Source: Astropecten irregularis | Taxonomy: Eukaryota; Echinodermata; Asteroidea; Paxillosida; Astropectinidae | Assembly: GCA_963971285.1 (NCBI GenBank) | Contig: OZ020255.1 | Location: 11,490,931-11,554,930, forward strand | Direction of reading: 5' to 3' | DNA length: 64,000 nucleotides | Shown here: positions 1-10,100 of the stretch, in pieces | How positions within the stretch are numbered: the stretch's first letter is position 1 | Layout of the letters: every line of letters starts with the position of its first letter | Made by a program: the position numbers and the translations under genes | Notes under the pieces: model-generated | Databases searched by the model: none | The model's input: only the letters and a program-made list of their open reading frames with translations | Told to the model about the DNA's origin: nothing

Positions 1-195
1 CAAGTCATAATGAACTTCAATCTCAGGAGTGAAAACTGGTGTAGCTTATCTAAAAAGTGAGATTTTCAGGGGTTTTTTTTACCTACAATTATACACTTCG
101 AATGCAGCGGTAGCCATTTTTATAAAAACACCCTCTGTTGGTCCCATAGGTTTGTGCACAAGTTATGGCCGTCAGTGGAATTCTTTCCTAAAACG
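1..195 (-). repeat. Repeat X with YY1-like motif, copy 1 (partial)
   Basis: On the minus strand it contains AGAATTCCACTGACGGCCAT, AAAATGGCTACCGCTG and TGAGATTGAAGTTCATTA. Cut by or close to the window edge. Confidence 0.72.
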
Positions 196-1063
196 GCAAC
201 GAGGATAAGACTGTAAACAGTGTAATTTAAACACGGGGGTTAGTGTCTTTTACGCCACCCATATTATTTTCAGTATTTATGTGTTTCTTCTGTTCCAAAA
301 TAAGATTTGTTACTTGAAGCAAATTTATTTATGGGTCCTGTAGGCCTCAACCCTAAAATGAACATATTTCGGCAATATTTCAGTGAAAAAAACCCAGTTT
401 CAGTACCCAAATAAATCCTGAAAATATTAATGTGGGTGGCGTAAAAGACAATATTGCCTAAACCAATGCCTTCCTCTATGCCTAAACACAGCTCATGGAC
501 TTCCTTTCTCCATGCGTACTGAGTAAATAAATTAAGCAGGACCCGTACCATGACTTTGTTGCCAACATCAACAATACAAAACTACAACTACAAGAAATGC
601 ACGTAGGCCAAGCTAGGCCCACATTGTACACAGACCGCGTTAAGTACATGTAGGCCTACATGTTGTACAACACAATTCATTGTACACTTTGCCGGTCTGC
701 TGATCTTCAATTAGGGTTAGTACTGTACTAGGGCCTATTTAGTACAAATACGTACAACCTTGAAGGGCACAATTCTTTTCTAAAACTCACCTTATCCTGG
801 CTAGCTTGACCTGGCGTTGTGTCGGTTATATATGAACAAGGAAGGTCTTCTTTCTTCGATCTTAATTCATCGTGCATGATTTTCTTGACCTTGAAGGAGC
901 AGCTTGTGTGCATGAACTACAGAGGGCGCTATTTGATTAATGCATAATGTTTTAAAGGCCTACATAACATGATGTACATTGTACAAAATTTATTCCAAAC
1001 CAGAAATTTTGGTTCACAGATTTAGTACCTATTATTACGTGTACCTATTATGGGCCTGTTTGT

Positions 1064-1421
1064 TTAAAGGTAGTGTCATACTTTGGTAAGAAACCAAAAC
1101 AGAATTGTTCATAGATTTACATATAACTTTCAGGGTATGAAGATGGTGGTGGTAGAAACATCCCGTTAAAATGTTTCCGCTTGAAACGCTGTATTTATAA
1201 GTCAAGAAAAGAGTAAAACAACGACCAAAAATCTTTTTGGATCTCTTAAAAGAGTCAAAAATAAAAGAGAAAAGATTTAAGAAATACTGGGGCCGTTTTT
1301 CACAGCGGGCAACGTATGGAACTGAAATTTCCACAGATCGGATGACTGATACTCATATCTGTCTTGGTATTTTTGCCCATGAATCTGTATTTCTTTGATA
1401 AAAACCAAAGTATGATACTAC
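1064..1421 (+). mobile_element. MITE-A copy 1
   Basis: Member of the most abundant family here, about 360 bp long. The ends are inverted repeats built on TTAAAGGTAGTATCATACTT and its complement, so TTAA is present at both ends. The core has GGGTATGAAGATGGTGGTGG and CAGTCCCATACGGTGCCCAC (either strand). This copy is directly followed by an inverted second copy. Confidence 0.85.
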
Positions 1422-1766
1422 AATATCAATTGGTTTTTGTCAAAGAAATTCAGATTCATAGGCAAAAATGTCAAGGAAGATAAAATAAAAGTCATCTGTG
1501 AAAATTTCAGTCCCATCATATACATTGTCCACTTTTTGAGAAAACAGTGAAAAACGGCCACAGTATTTCTTATAAGTCTTTTCTCTTTTATTAAAGTTAA
1601 AAGATCAAAAAGATTTTCAGTCATTGTTTTACTATACACCATTTCAGGCGGAAACATTTTAACGGTATGTTTCTACCATCACCATCTTCATACCCTGTAA
1701 GATATACGTAAATCTGTGAACATTTCTGTTTCGGGGATTCTTGCCAAAGTATGATACTACCTTTAG
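1422..1766 (-). mobile_element. MITE-A copy 2, adjacent to copy 1
   Basis: Same core in the opposite orientation. The left terminus is eroded (AATATCAATTGGTTTTTGTC) and the right ends in GTATGATACTACCTTTAG. The pair probably reflects one insertion into or beside another. Confidence 0.8.
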
Positions 1767-1825
1767 GCCTAAACATATGGAATTTCTACCTCCATGCTTT
1801 AAACAAACAGGCCCTTTTATAATTC

Positions 1826-2395
1826 GTACAGGGTATAAACTTAAATGGTGAAAGTAGACATACTGTTAAACATTTTCTGCCTGAAATGCTGCAATTAATT
1901 AAAAAAAAAGTGATCAACAAAACAGTTTTGATCTTGGAGGTCAAATATCCTGCATGAGTGAACTTACAAAATTTGGAACAATGACTTGCGTTTTTCACTG
2001 TTTTCTCAACTGAAAGGGAGGAACGGTATGGGACTGGAAATTTCACTGATGCCTGTTGCTGTTGCTGTCCTTGATACATGTATTTTTGCATATGAATCTG
2101 TGGCATTTCTTTGACAAAACCCACAGAGTATTGTCTGCCTGAAATGCTGCATTTGTCCAGAAAAGTGTGAAATCATCAAAACAGTTTTGATATCGTGAGG
2201 TCAAATATCCTGCATGGGTGAACTTATACAAATTTGGACTTGTATTTTTCGGCACTGTTTTCTCCGCAAAAGTGGGCACCATATGGGACTGGAAATTTCA
2301 CACATGGCTGTTGCTGATATTTTTGCCCCGTGAATCTGCGGCATTTCTTTGACAAAACACAAAGTATGATATATTGCCAATGAATTAATGATATG
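1826..2395. repeat. Degenerate MITE-A-related sequence
   Basis: Two diverged blocks share phrases such as TGCCTGAAATGCTGCA, AAACAGTTTTGAT and GAGGTCAAATATCCTGCATG with each other and loosely with MITE-A cores. CTTACAAATTT-like and CTGGAAATTTCAC segments recur. Ends are not clear. Confidence 0.5.
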
Positions 2396-2429
2396 AAACC
2401 GGCATGCAAAAACCATATTCAAATTTCAA

Positions 2430-2795
2430 TTAAAGGTAATATCATACTTTGGTTTTTATCAAAAAAATACGATTCATGGGAAAAAATATCAAGGAAGATA
2501 CAGTAAAAGTAATCTGTGAAAATTTCAGTCTCATACGGTGCCAACTTTTTGAGAAACAATGAAAAATGGCCACAGTATTTTCTAAGTCTTTTCTCTTTTA
2601 TTTTTGATCTTTTAAAATATCAAAAAGATTTTCGGTCGTTGTTTTATTAATTTCTGGATAAATACACCATTTCAGGCAGAAATATTTTAACGGTAGGGTT
2701 CTACCAGCATCATCTTCATACCCTGAAAGTTATATGTAAATCTGTGGACATTTCTGTTTTGGTCTCTTATTACCAAAGTATGATACAACCTTTAA
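2430..2795 (-). mobile_element. MITE-A copy 3
   Basis: Starts TTAAAGGTAATATCATACTT and ends GTATGATACAACCTTTAA, with TTAA at each end. Full length, 366 bp. Confidence 0.88.
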
Positions 2796-3486
2796 GTTTA
2801 ACACAAGGGGACTTAGTTGCCCATTTTGGAAAAAAAATATTTAGCACGTCTGGCTCTAACTCTAAGCATTTGATGTATTTCTGGGCTCTAGTTCATAAAA
2901 GTTCTTGGACTTGGACTTAGGAACAATAATTGTTCCTAAGTCCAAGATATATCCTAACTTTAGGAACATTCCTATCTTCCTCTTTCCTATTAAAACAATT
3001 TAGGAAGAATTCATTCCTATCTTTGTACCAAAATTGTTCCTAAGTTATTTAGGAACATTTATTCAGGAATATTCCTAAGTACTCTGTTGAGCAGTTAGCA
3101 GCAATTTATTTCTTTGTATTAATTAATTTTGGGGAAAACTGCAGATAATGCCTTCTTGTTTATTTTATTAAATTTCTAATAAAAAACTTAAATGTCCTGG
3201 AGTTTATTATGTTTCTAAGATACTACTTCTACTAATAATAATAACTTACAAATCACAAAAGAATGAAGAAATATCCGGCAATTTAATGTTGGCTTCAGAG
3301 AAAACTTCAACTTGAGCAGTTTTCAATCTGTAAAATGTGTGCCTTGTAGAAGAGACTAGTCTGCACTCAAAGCCTATGCATACAATATTTCAAAGCAATT
3401 CATTTTGCTGGAAGCATTGCAGTACAAAAATATTACTGGATAAAATCAATATCAAAATAAACAATTTCAGTTAATTCCATCATTCT

Positions 3487-3575
3487 ACACATGTGTGTTG
3501 CTGGGAAGATTGTAACTGGTAAAGTTAAACTCCTCAAAAAAGTTCTGCAACTCAAGTTTGAGGGATGATATATTT
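3487..3575 (+). repeat. Left arm of a 2.5-kb inverted pair
   Basis: ACACATGTGTGTTGCTGGGA through AAGTTCTGCAACTCAAGTTT to GAGGGATGATAT. It is the reverse complement of 5908-5997 with few mismatches. Confidence 0.78.
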
Positions 3576-3651
3576 CTCATTGCACAATCATCATATGTGA
3601 ATATGGTATAATTGGAAAGCGTGATTATCCCTATTTTCAATTATGTGTTGT

Positions 3652-3982
3652 TTAAAATGTAGTATCATACTTTGGTTTTTATCAAAGAAATACAGATTCA
3701 TGGGCAAACATATCAAGACAGATACAGTAACAGTCCCATACAGTGCCCACTTTTTGAGAAAACAGTGAAAAACAGCCACCAAATTTCTTAAGTCTTTTCT
3801 CTTTTATTTTTGATCTTTTAAAAGATCAAAAAGATTTTTGGTCATTGTTTTACTAATTTCTGGATAAATACACCATTTCAGGCGGAAAAAATGTTAACGG
3901 TATGTTTCTACCACCACCATCTTCATACCCTGGTTATACATAAATCTGTGAACATTTCTGTTAATTGGTTTTTCCCAAAGTA
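3652..3982 (-). mobile_element. MITE-A copy 4, right end damaged
   Basis: Starts TTAAAATGTAGTATCATACT and keeps most of the core. The right end is altered (GGTTTTTCCCAAAGTAT). It lies inside the larger inverted-repeat pair 3487/5997. Confidence 0.8.
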
Positions 3983-4590
3983 TTGCTAGTGCAATCGTGG
4001 AATGTAAATATGCAGCATGTCAAAAATGATATGTTGCAAAATTCGTTGTTTTCAGTAGTGAATTTCCAATCGTTTTGAGAATGGACTGAGTTTGATGAAA
4101 TGGTGTTGATGCGCTGATGCGTGACAGTCCAAACATGGTGCATTGTCATTTGCATTTTGCAACATTTCACTTACTGACTTTGCCCTTTATTCCGGAGAAA
4201 TGCACATTCCATGATTACATAATCACAACAGATGGCACATCATTGTAAAGAGGAATAATGAAGCTTTCCAATAATACCAGTTTCACCATTCATAGATCAG
4301 TAATAAACTAGAACAGCTGTCATGGCTCGCTGCAGCCTTAAGTGCAGTTACAAACATGATAGCAAATAAAAATATATATATATAACAGCAGAATGAAGCA
4401 CAAGAATTCCTATCTATATGTAGAAACCTCAGTAGTGCAACAATGTTTGAAATTCCAAGCCCTGCATGCACAATGTATGATTTGATGATTAACATGTACA
4501 CCCATGCCCCTCATACAGCCCTAAACTTAAGAGGCCAAAATTAATCATCAACATTTTCATTGATGATAATAACAACATAATTTTTGACAA

Positions 4591-4612
4591 CACACACACA
4601 CACACACACACA
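4591..4612. repeat. CA microsatellite
   Basis: About eleven CA units (ACACACACACACACACACAC) followed by an A run. Confidence 0.85.
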
Positions 4613-4761
4613 TCAAAAAAAAAAAATTCACATTTTGAAACAATAGAAAAAAATTCAAATGTTGAAACAATAGAAACAACTTGAACATTTTTCATTTACA
4701 ATAATAACAACATTATTTTGGACAACAATAAAAAACTAGACATGTGTTTGTGTACAAACAC

Positions 4762-5664
4762 TGAGCTGTTTCGCGTATGTTTCATAAAATGTACGAAACA
4801 AACATATGTACACAATTGACCCAGTACAGAGAAATAGTTAATCAGCGGTGTCTTAATTGTCCTAAACAACTACATGTACCAGGAGCGTCGTCACTCGTCC
4901 ATCAATACACGTATACCGGTAGTACAGATACACGGCCATGAGAAACACAGAAATGGCAGAGTCCACTATAGGTCAGCGCACATAGTATGTATGGTTGTGC
5001 TTATGGACGGTGGAAACAGCAAAATGACTGATTTTCTAGCTCGTCGTGCTACGTTTACCTGTACACAATTGGCCCACTACTATGGATAGCCATATCAGCG
5101 GTCCAAAAAGTTCCAAAGCCTGTGTTGTGTCTTATGGTTTGACTCTAAATGGCAAAATTAATCATTAAAAAAAAATCAATAAAAAATCAGGCGATGACGT
5201 CATTGTGACGTCACTTCACATTAGGGATACTAATACCATTTCGTACCTACCCACCAAGTTTCATTACGATCGGATATACGCTTATATGTGTTTCTGGGAA
5301 AAAATGGTAAAATTAAATATTCAAAAATCAATAAAAAATCAGCCGATGACGTCATCGTGACGTCACTTCAAATTTAGGATACTAGTACCATTCCCTACCT
5401 ATCCACCAAGTTTCATCACCATTGGATATTCCCTTATATGTGAATCAGAAAATCGGCTTTTTGATGACGTCATCATGACGTCACCACTTTTTGGTATTTT
5501 GTGGCATGTGCCTATAGCCTAACAAACATTTTGACGAAAGAATTTTGAAAATACGATTTGTGGTTCATGAGATATAAAGAAAAGGTCCAAAAATTGAATA
5601 AAAAAAAAGAAAGAAAAAAAAAATAACAAAAACAATAGCTGTTCCGCCGCATGCGAAACAGCTA
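4762..5664. mobile_element. Element Y, about 900 bp, CRE-rich
   Basis: Ends GAGCTGTTTCGCGTATG and GCATGCGAAACAGCT. Inside, a unit of about 150 bp is repeated nearly three times, each with paired TGACGTCA sites (around 5194/5206, 5346/5357 and 5464/5475) followed by a CCACCAAGTTTCAT segment. Confidence 0.68.
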
Positions 5665-5907
5665 AAAATAAAATAAAAAAATCAACATATTGAACAATAG
5701 AAAAACTTCAACATTGTTCATTTATGATGTTAAAAACATTATATTGGACAAAAGACCAATGGCCTGAGACTAAAACTGACATTAAAAGAAATTGGGCTTC
5801 AAGCATATAATAAAAAACATTTCACGCGGACGGCCGAACGGTACGACGGCCGGATGGATGAAAATCGGTATTACATAGACTCGCACTGCTTCACAGCAGC
5901 TCATCAA

Positions 5908-5997
5908 AAAGATATCATCCCTCAAACTTGAGTTGCAGAACTTTTTTTGAGGGGTTTAACTTTACCAATTACAATCTTCCCAGCAACACATGTACGC
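5908..5997 (-). repeat. Right arm of the 2.5-kb inverted pair
   Basis: ATATCATCCCTCAAACTTGA through AACTTTACCAATTACAATCT to CCAGCAACACATGT. Between the arms lie MITE-A copy 4 and element Y. Confidence 0.78.
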
Positions 5998-6256
5998 ATA
6001 CACAATAACACATTAACCACTGACTTACAAGTCCAGACAGTCATTTTTTGAAGATATTTATTTCCATTCCAACAACACAATTGATGACGGGAGCAATATT
6101 TTCAAAAGCCAATGTGAACAGAGTTTTTCTTCGTTTGTTTTATTTAATATTTACAAGCTTAATTCATTCAATACAAATGAATTCTAATATTCACAAGTTT
6201 AAGGACTCACAAGGAATCACATATCAGGACCTCACATCCCTCATTTCAATCGTCTC

Positions 6257-6370
6257 CTGATGAGGACTAGAGCAGGCTAGTCGAAACGTTGAGAGCTAAT
6301 TGCGAGAAGTGCGAATGATACAGAAGTGCGAAAGTACAAACGATTATTACATGGTGTTTCTGCAAACCGA
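6257..6370 (+). repeat. Dispersed repeat with hammerhead-like core, copy 1
   Basis: CTGATGA (6257-6263), one extra G, GACTAG/CTAGTC stem (6265-6270 with 6277-6282), GAAAC (6283-6287), then GTTGAGAG. Followed by AAGTGCGAAAGTACAAACGA and TTACATGGTGTTTC, shared with the copy at 61331. Confidence 0.6.
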
Positions 6371-6502
6371 TCCACATATTCACAATTTTGTTACCAGTTC
6401 GAAAGGCAGAAGAGGCGTAAACCTCAAATTTTTAGTTTAAGAATAACGTGACATCAGGACCCACAGACATAATGATTATCTTACAACAGTGTAATACCAC
6501 AA

Positions 6503-6656
6503 AAACGAACACTCCAGGATACACAGAAATTGTCTGTTATACATGTAGTGGTCGTTCGTTATAGTTAACAATGTTCAGCATGCATTGTACATGAAAATTG
6601 GGAGCCAAGGATGATGTTTGATAGCCAAAGGTTCGGTATAGCGGTGTTCCACTGTA
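6503..6656. repeat. Element M-like fragment
   Basis: GAACACTCCAGGATACACAG, GTCTGTTATACATGTAGTGG and the end GCGGTGTTCCACTGTAC match element M without the nested insert. Confidence 0.65.
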
Positions 6657-6660
6657 CAGC

Positions 6661-6969
6661 ATATAACTTTCAGGATATGAAGATGGTGCTGGTAGAAACA
6701 TGCAGTTAATATATTTCTGCCTGAAATGGTGTATTTATCCAGAAATTAGTAAAACAAGGACCGAAAACAGTTTTGATCTTGGGGTAGGATCAAAACCGTT
6801 CTTTGTGTTTTATAAGACAAAATTCAGTCGTCTTTTCGCTATTTTCTCGTGACTCAGATGTCCGATTAAGCTCAAATTTTCACAGGTGTGTTATTTTATG
6901 TACATGATGGATTAGACAAAGTGTGAGTGTTGTTCTGTGACCTTTACCAACCATGTATTATACCTTTAA
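6661..6969 (+). mobile_element. MITE-A variant with alternative right half
   Basis: The left half matches MITE-A (CAGGATATGAAGATGGTG), but the right half reads GACTCAGATGTCCGATTAAG ... GACAAAGTGTGAGTGTTG and ends TATTATACCTTTAA. The same right half occurs at 21560-21685, 25735-25850 and 61478-61584. Confidence 0.65.
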
Positions 6970-7155
6970 GCTGCAGAGAGTTTGTATAGTACTGTAGGGT
7001 CAGACAGCTTGCTCATCAGTACCCAACCAACCAACAGCTCACTAAAGATATCCACTATATACACACAAGGCTCACTCTTGAATAAACCAGTCCTAAGGTT
7101 CCTTATCCATGAGGATAAAAACCCCTCCCCTGCCTTCTCTGACCACTCCCCTCTT

Positions 7156-10100
7156 CTAAGCAGTTCCAGGGATCTTCCACTGGAGGCTCCGCCCCTCGCT
7201 GTACAGACGCTTCAACTCCTTCTGCCACTCCTCCTGGTCGTTCTCCGTCAGCTCCAGGTACTTCCTGTACAACAGCAGGGCCGTCCGGGCATCCTCGATA
7301 CTGTCGTGGGTCTCTGACTGGATGTTCGTGCCTTAAAGCGCGAGACGGGATCACGAGCGAATCAAAAATAAAAACCGAGCTTCAATATAACAAGTTGTGA
7401 ATGCAGTTTTGAGAACAGGTCTTCTCGCAAGTCGAAAATTAGACAATAGACGGATGACCGGGATTTTGTGCAGAAACATTTAAGCGTAAACCGTCCTACA
7501 AAGCATTACTCTGAACATTTCCCTCTATCCATCCAGGGTTCATGTTTAGCGCTCAGACTTTGGTCACAGAATTTTCTTTCATAACTTAAATTTCCCCCTG
7601 TCTTATACTTCTGTCTGCATGCTGTGAGCCCCCCCCCTCCCCCCCACATTGTGTCTAGGCATCCCCCCAAATAAAAATGTAACGCTGGAAAATATCAGAT
7701 CTTTTCATTTATTACTCGCCAATTGCATGAAAAATTGTTGTTGTAGGCTATGGGTGCATGCTTTTCTACTCCTAATAAGACATAACAGAAGCGAGTGTTA
7801 GAAGAAGGGTCTAGTATCTAGCCCCCCAAAATAAGTGGCTCTTCTAGCCCCCCAAAATTAATAGATCTTACAGCCCCTCAAAAATATTGGATCTAGAACC
7901 GTGCCTGTGCCATGATCCTGGGAAAGCGTTTGTGGAGCAACCTCCGGCTTCAGATAGTTTGTGGGTGTGACATAGTAGCTCAAAGGAGCAGCCTCGTGTA
8001 ACCTTGTTAAACCTCATCAGAAGTCTTACAATGTCATCTAAGGGCTCACAAATTATGGGAGTCGCACGAAAACATTCATCAAGTAATACGGGCGATTCAT
8101 AATAGAGTGCCACCAAGAGTTTGCTACGCGTCGGCTAATCAAAATGCGAGTAACCTGTCGACACTTCCACTTCCAGATGTGCAATGGGTTAAAAAATGTT
8201 GTGCATTGTGATTGACTCCGCTCAAATCTCGATCGAATCCCGCTCCAGTCAATTGTTCTTTGACTTTGACTTAACAACTTAAAATTTATCCCGTCAATTT
8301 CACTTGTGGTTATTTGCTAAATAAATGCAAAACCTGGGTGGCAAACTATTTAGAGTCGCCCGTATTGGGCAAAGATATCACATTGTTTGATAGAACTAGA
8401 ACTCACCGAGGAAGAACCACGCCAGGAAGCGCAAGGAGAGGATTCTCTGCTTGGGAAGGTTAAAGAGGGCAGCCGTGTCAATGATCTGCTTGTGAGGCAC
8501 CTGCAGGAGATCACAATCAATGGGGAGAGAGAGAGAGAGAAGTACCACTTTAGCGAGTACGTCTGAACCTAGAGCTGCAGGTGAGACTCTTCCAGAGGTT
8601 TTAAGAATGAGAGAAGCACCACTTTAGCGAGTACGTCTGAACCTAGAGCTGCAGGTGAGACTCTTCCAGAGGTTTTGAGAATGAGAGAAGCACCACTTTA
8701 GTGAGTACGTCTGAACACTGCCGGTTAGACTCTTCCAGAGGTTTTGAGAGAGAGAGAAACACCACTTTAGCAGGTACGTCTGAACCTAGAGTTGCCGGTA
8801 AGACTCTTCCAGAGGTTTTGAGAGAGAGAGAGAAGCACCACTTTAGCGGCTACGTCTGAACCTAGAGCTGCCGGTAAGACTCTTCCAGAGGTTTTGAGAG
8901 AGAAAGAAGCACCACTTTAGCGAGTACGTCTGAACCTAGAGCTGCCGGTAAGACTCTTCCAGAGGTTTTGAGAGAGAGAGAAGCACCACTTTAGCGAGTA
9001 CGTCTGAACCTAGAACTGCCAGTAAGACTCTTCCAGAGGTTTTGGGGTGCAGGTCCCAGATTTTGGATTCATGAGAAGAACCCAGGCATATCATAAACCA
9101 GTTGGTGGGAGTCGGGTGGTCCTTGCCTTCGCCTTTCACCTCTGGCGGCATGGATACAAATCTGGTTCGGTCCACAAGTGGACTGGTTTTTCAGTCCCTA
9201 CCTGATTCTGTAGGTATTACTAAGAATATTACTGCTGAAGATGAACAGAGCACACTGTTCAGAATGTCGAGTGATAAAACCATCGGTTATCTTCTCAAAC
9301 CCACAAACTCTCACAGAAGAGATTAAATGGTGTCACCAAAAATCTTATTTTAAGAATATTACCCGGCACTCTGTGTTTTTTACTCCACCTCTAAAAAAAT
9401 TCATCTTCTTTTCGTCATCTTGCCATAAAAATCAAACACTTTCGATCTCAGGCTGTACTCCGTGGTCATATATGGGTTGATGTGGCTGGCAGCCAAGGGC
9501 GGCAATGAAAGCCAGCTACTCGATCACGTTGAAGTCGTATCCTTCGCAATTCAGCACTCCAGCTGCGAGTAAGGATGATTAGCCTCCCAAATTATAAAAG
9601 GTTTCATCAGGCTTTTAAGCTACAGTGCCTGGAGCGCTTTTAAGGAATCCTTGGTTTCATAACCAGAAATTTATAATAAATGAATTATGATGAAAACTTG
9701 ACTCTTCTACTGACCAGTAGGTTGATGACCCTGAAGTCCTTGCGCAGGCCGTGGCCGACAAACTTGACCTTGCAGTCGATGAGATGCCTCAGCTTGAGGT
9801 AGGTGGCCTTGAGCGTCGTCAGATGCTTGGAGGAGATGGTGGCGTCCAAGTCTCCGGGCTTGATGCCTGAGAACTTGGTCAGGTAATCCACGACCTGTCG
9901 GTAGTGGAAGGGAATGAGATCAAGAGACCAACTATTAACAGACTGGAGGATAGGGAGACCGCTGGTGATCTATAATGTCATCACCTAGATGAGAAAGGGA
10001 TTAATAACTGAATATGCTTCAATGCCAGGCACCTGTGTACTCACTTGGAATTGTTCGGCCAAAAGGAGTCTTCTCATTTTTCAACTATTAAGGAAGAGAA

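Larger units (their letters stand above)
1..7155. other. Gene-free stretch downstream of PAN2
   Basis: I see no exon with recognisable coding potential. The stretch holds a YY1-motif repeat at the left edge, several MITE-A copies, a large inverted-repeat pair (3487/5908), a CRE-rich repeat, and hammerhead-like sequence near 6257. PAN2's 3'UTR must extend into its right end. No convincing poly(A) signal on the minus strand was identified close to the stop. Confidence 0.6.

Noticed and set aside
8531-9048. Regular direct repeats resembling a CRISPR array
   Set aside because: Units are contiguous with no unique spacers, and the context is an intron of an animal gene. It is a minisatellite.
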